Source: Linnemannia elongata (lineage: Eukaryota; Mortierellomycota; Mortierellomycetes; Mortierellales; Mortierellaceae). From it: a stretch of 64,000 nucleotides of DNA. The stretch is from positions 434,001 to 498,000 of the forward strand of contig JAXBDG010000020.1 of the NCBI GenBank assembly GCA_036320915.1. The letters run 5' to 3'. Position 1 is the stretch's first letter, and every line of letters begins with the position of its first letter. Positions 59,700 to 64,000 of this stretch are shown in pieces. A program made the position numbers and the translations under genes. A model generated the notes under the pieces. It saw nothing but the letters and a program-made list of their open reading frames with translations. It was not told the DNA's origin and ran no database searches.

Positions 59700-62600
59700 G
59701 GTTGTGTTGCTTTTGTTGTCTGTTTGTCCTGTTTTCCTGATTGTGTTGGGTTTGGTGATGTCGAATATGTGTCCGTGATTGTGTTGTACGGATGAGTGAA
59801 GAGGGTGAGTGGAAGGGTTGGAAGGAGGAAGGAGAGAGAAGAAGAAGAAAGGAGAGGAGAAAGTGAGGGAAGAAAAGGAAGGATGGGGGGGTTAAAGGCA
59901 ACGAGAAAGAGAAAGGGGCTAAGAAGAAAAGCTCCTTTCTGGTTGAACTGGGCAGACTGGGCTCACGCGTCATTTTCTTTGCTTTGTGTTGCACATGACT
60001 AGAACCGAGCTTTTTTTGAGGATTTCAGCCACCTTTGACTTTTGCCATTGACTGCCCTCTCTTGTCTCGCCCTCATTATCATGCCCTCGTACCAACAGAT
60101 GATATGCCCATCTCCAATGTTTCGCAAAAGACTAGAAACACGACACGCCCCCTGCTTTAATTTGTTTCCTCTCTATTCTTATCGAGGGGCTTGCTTGGAC
60201 ACTTGTATAGTTAGCCAGTATGACAGGCTTGAGTATAGCACTGTTTGGAAAAGAACTCAACCAGCCGAGGCTTTATCGTGATGGGGATACAAGAGTGCGA
60301 AGTATCTGGGGGCGGAAGTCTCGTAATTATGAGAATTATGCGGCCTGGGTATAAATGTCCACTCCTGCAAGGATGTTCTCGCCAAGGAGGCTACAAAGAA
60401 GAAATGAGCAAGGAGGTGCTTCTTCTTGCGATTGGGTAAGGAGGAGAAGAAGTAAAGAAGAAAAGAAGGCGAGAGGATAGTTATGGTGGTGGGTACTATG
60501 GGACTCCTTCACGATGGAGCAATGTTACCATCATTCAAAATGAGCTGTTCTCTTATTAAAGCAAAACTGTTTGAAGGGGAAAATACAATGTGCATGTACG
60601 ATAAAATATTGATGGACGTGTTCAACAGGAGAGGGGCTTGTGTGGACGACGACGTGCATGAGAGAGGACGCCGCGCAAAAGAGAGTTATTAGGATTGAAA
60701 GGTGACAACCAAGAGTAGGTGTACAACTAACACGATGCATCAGAAGGGCAGCCGACTCGCACCACACCGACAAGCAATACATTCAGAACTAGGTGGCAAT
60801 CGGCAACCACTACATGACATCACGTTCATCGCGACGACTATGCCTCGCGCTTCGTGGAATGTGAAAACAACGTCCGAAAGAGCTGAGATCGTCAAAAGGG
60901 CAAAGGCTCTGTTTACATTTTGTTCATCGTTCCTTTGTTCGCTTATGTTTGTGCGAAAGCAGACCAAAGGTCCATTGCCTTCCAGCGCCGCCTTCATTAT
61001 TAACAACCCCCTTCCTTCCTAACTGCCTCCTCTAACTCATCAACAAACACAGATGGGCATGCATCAACATCAAAGGTTCATTTGTAGGGAGAAAAAGAAA
61101 GGGCCGGCTTTTTTATCACCCAAGGGGAGTGAACACAAGATAGTCGGGGGGTTGGCGTGAGGCTGGACTCAACAAGGAAACAGTTTACAGGGAAGCTGGC
61201 TCCTACTCTCCTTACGCCTCTCACTCACTCACTCACTCTCTCTCTCTCTCTCTCCCTCCCTCCTTCCCTATGTCTTCCCCCTTCTTTTCTCAAAAGGCCC
61301 TTGCCTTGAATCCTTGAAAAGAAGGATAGCGCGAGTGATAGTCTGTACGTGTATGTCTAGTGAATGCGCGACAGGGAAACGAGGGGAGACTGCAGCAGGC
61401 AAGGTACGATTGTGTTCATCTACAATCGTCTACTCTCGCTCCTTACTGGTCTTCGCCTCCTTGGTCGCCCCTGTTGAGAGAATGGTTTTTCCAAGATGCC
61501 CAACGGGAAGAGCACACCGACAAATGGATCCATCGGAAAGAAAAAAATGAACGCAAAGAGCATCTAGAGAGGAAAAGATATAAAGGCAATGGTCGATTCC
61601 TCCTCTCCTTCATCCAACAGTCTTTTTTTTTGTTCAATAACCAGCCAGCACACAGTCCATCCCTTCTTTCTGTCTGCTCTTCCTCTTCTTTGGGTGTCCC
61701 CTTTGTGCCCTTCTTCTCTTGGATCAACCTGCAAACATATCGTTCTTTCCGAGCCTTCCTTTGTAGGTGTAGTGCCTTTGACTTTGTCACGCTGTCATTC
61801 ATACTTCTTCATAGGTCATATTAGACGGAACTGATTAAGCACGTGTGAACCAAACATGCCAGCTGATCTCGTCAAAGTGCATTGACCACCACCGTCACTG
61901 CCTCGACGCGTCAACGTCAAACGCACCTCCCAGTCGGGCCATTACTAACACTCTCTGTCTCCTCTTCATTGTCCACATTCCTTTCCCTTTTCATTTCCCA
62001 TTTCATGCCATCCATGCATACAGTCGGTAAGTTCTACTTCTCCCCTATCCTATTCCCCCTACTCCCTTTCAACTATCCATCCACCCTCTCGCCAGGGACA
62101 TTCCATTCCAATGTACCAAGACGTGGGAAAGTGTAAGGATTGCTCAAACCAAACATCTTGCCCACCTTCTTTGTGTCCCTTCATTCGCAGAACGAGTTTT
62201 TCACTTCTATATCTCGTCTCAACCCATCATCTCTCTTCGCCTCGTTCAAACCCCTCCTTCCTCTCCCACATCACCCTCCTTTTCGGAAGCGGATGGTTCT
62301 GCTCCGTCCCAAAAGCAAAGACACCTACCCAAGCCCCTTCCATTTTTATTTGGCAACCTTGCGATACCAGAAAAGCGAATAAGAGCGATTAGAGCAATGC
62401 GGCGCGAGAAAGTACCACCTCCTTGCAACATATCCCACAATTGCAGTGTCCATTTAAACTTGCTTGTCCCCCATCCTCCTTTGGACCACTATCACCTTTG
62501 CCTCCTTCCTCTTTCTCCATCCTTCCTGCTCCCTACTCCTTGCTTCCTGTTCATCCCTCCCTGGTCTGGGTCTACTCTTTCTCTTTCTTTGATTCTGTGT

Positions 62601-63514
62601 TTGTTCTCAACATCCCTCCTTGATCGGCTCTTCTCTTTCCCCTTTCCTCGCCTGGGCTCTCTCCTAGACTTTTTTTGTCTCTTTTGCGGTGTCCGTGTTG
62701 TTGTACTCTTGCGTTAATTGCCATGGTTACCCTCTCCGGTCTGTAACCTGATCGGATCCCTCGCCCCACAGACATGCCTACATGTAAAGCACATTATCGA
62801 CAGAAACCTTCGTTTTCTCTGTGCAGTGCTACAAAATCTATCTGGGCATTTTAATTTTGTTCGTGTGCAGGACATCACACCCTTTCCCAACTGCCTACTG
62901 ACATCCATTGTGGACATTGTCGCAGTGGAGGATCATATCCATATCCATCCCAATGAACACTACATAAGCACCAACACCTGTGTACCTTAACTACCCATGT
63001 ACGACATAAACCATCTGGAGAAAAATGGCGAACGATTATTCATTGATAAAAATAGAGCCGCCATTGACTCAGTTTACGTTCCTGCCTAAGGATGCTACCT
63101 ACCCCATGTACGCTCACATGAAGGCCGTTTCTTCATCCTTTTATTCTTGTTCACTTGGATCTTGTTCTTCTTCCTCTTTGTATCAGCGTGGAGTACTATT
63201 ATTATTAGCATCTTTCTGGCTCCCACCATCCCTTCCTTTCTCAATCTCTCCCTCATTGCGAAAAAAGTGAAAAAAGGAAAGGAACGAGGTAAGGCGGGCT
63301 CATTCACAGGTTTTTTTTTCTTTGGTCCTTTGTTCCGGCCAACTTATGCACAGCTGCTCTCTCTCTGTCTCTTTCATTCTCTGTCACTCCCATTCTCTCA
63401 TCTCTCCCTCTTTCTCCCGCCTTGTCTTCCATGTCGCTGAACACGAAAAAGGCTGGATGCTGGTCATGTCGAACTACAAAGTCAATAAGAGGACGGTGCT
63501 TCGCTTTCTTCTTT

Positions 63515-63553
<39 letters not shown>

Positions 63554-64000
63554 GTGTTTGCCGGTCGTCCTTCTTCTATGCGTGTTGCAAAAGTGTTTGT
63601 GATGCATTGAGCAGAAGCATGTAAGGGAAATGTAACACAAGAGACATAGCTGAGCAGTTCGCAGTGTCCTATCGTTTTCGTGCTGCCTGTGATGTATCCC
63701 AGCATGGTTGGTGGGACTAGCTGGTTGGGTTTTGGTGCCCCTCCTCCTTTTCTTTTTTCGCTTCCTTCACTCCTTGCCCCCTTGACCCTTGGCTGAGTCC
63801 GCGCACTGCTCTCATTCCCGCCCGCCTTTCTTTTCTTTGTCTTTTCGAAAAGGAATGTTACGAAACCAATTTTTTTGTTCTCTTTTCTAATGTCTTCTGT
63901 GTAAAAGCACCTATGGTCTCCAAGAACAGAATAGAGGTATTTATCAGGCTGAGCAGAAAAGTATATGACCATTGGTGTCAGGAGTGAGGGAGGGAGAGAT
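59700..64000. other. 4.3-kb region with no supported gene
   Basis: Frames are short and mostly low-complexity. Near 61845-62990 the plus strand has several splice-like signals and short protein-like frames that I could not join into a credible gene. T36 lies at 63517-63552 and (CT)n at about 61226-61254. Confidence 0.5.
63517..63552 (+). repeat. T36 homopolymer
   Basis: In the right-hand spacer; on the minus strand the run is preceded by GCAAACACC. Confidence 0.9.

Noticed and set aside
63304..63972. 222-codon minus-strand frame
   Set aside because: Contains a poly-Lys run from the T36 tract and low-complexity flanks; no family match and no splice support.

Overview
The window looks like nuclear DNA of an early-diverging filamentous fungus. 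Mucoromycota, and Mortierellomycotina in particular, is my best guess (inference; I could run no search). The reasons are many short GT-AG introns in all three phases, Gln-, Ser- and Thr-rich proteins, wide pyrimidine-rich intergenic DNA with homopolymer tracts, and a eukaryote-only gene set (Rif1, SPIN90/Ldb17, XAP5, Slx1, Ubc1, GATA factor). I rebuilt exons by hand, requiring splice consensus, open frame and family match. Twelve of the fourteen genes listed close in frame from ATG to stop through every intron or in a single exon; gene 1 is cut by the window edge and the TFIIB-like gene has a doubtful 3' end.

Layout. 1-706: 3' end of an unrecognised gene (+). 2063-5425: SPIN90/Ldb17-type Arp2/3 activator (+), behind a 29-base poly-C tract. 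5426-12360: about 7 kb without an intact gene, holding a broken Helitron replicase, a poly(A)-tailed insertion inside it, fragments resembling a type-B DNA polymerase, and an orphan terminal exon. 12361-14265: two-finger GATA factor (-). 16139-18976: stand-alone L-fucokinase (+), convergent with a LaeA-like methyltransferase at 19193-22930 (-). 22931-29439: 6.5 kb with no gene seen.

29440-49963: six genes in a row on the minus strand. These are Rif1 (17 exons, N-terminal PP1-docking motifs, AT-hook), urease accessory protein UreF, a very small TFIIB-like protein with two GC-AG introns, XAP5/FAM50, a mitochondrial Mcp1-like membrane protein, and a 1374-residue IPT/TIG-ankyrin regulator. 49964-54134 is a microsatellite-rich gap. 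54135-55801 is a Ubc1/E2-25K ubiquitin conjugase (-) with a 12-nt exon, divergent from SLX1 nuclease (56109-57785, +). A 332-residue unrecognised protein follows at 58266-59699 (-), and 59700-64000 shows no gene I can support.

The genes do not form one pathway. Chromatin, replication and DNA-repair functions (Rif1, Slx1) and transcription regulators (GATA, LaeA-like, TFIIB-like, IPT-ankyrin, XAP5) predominate. The least ordinary signals are the mini-TFIIB, the decayed mobile-element region, and A/T tracts of nearly constant length (31-36) in introns and spacers.
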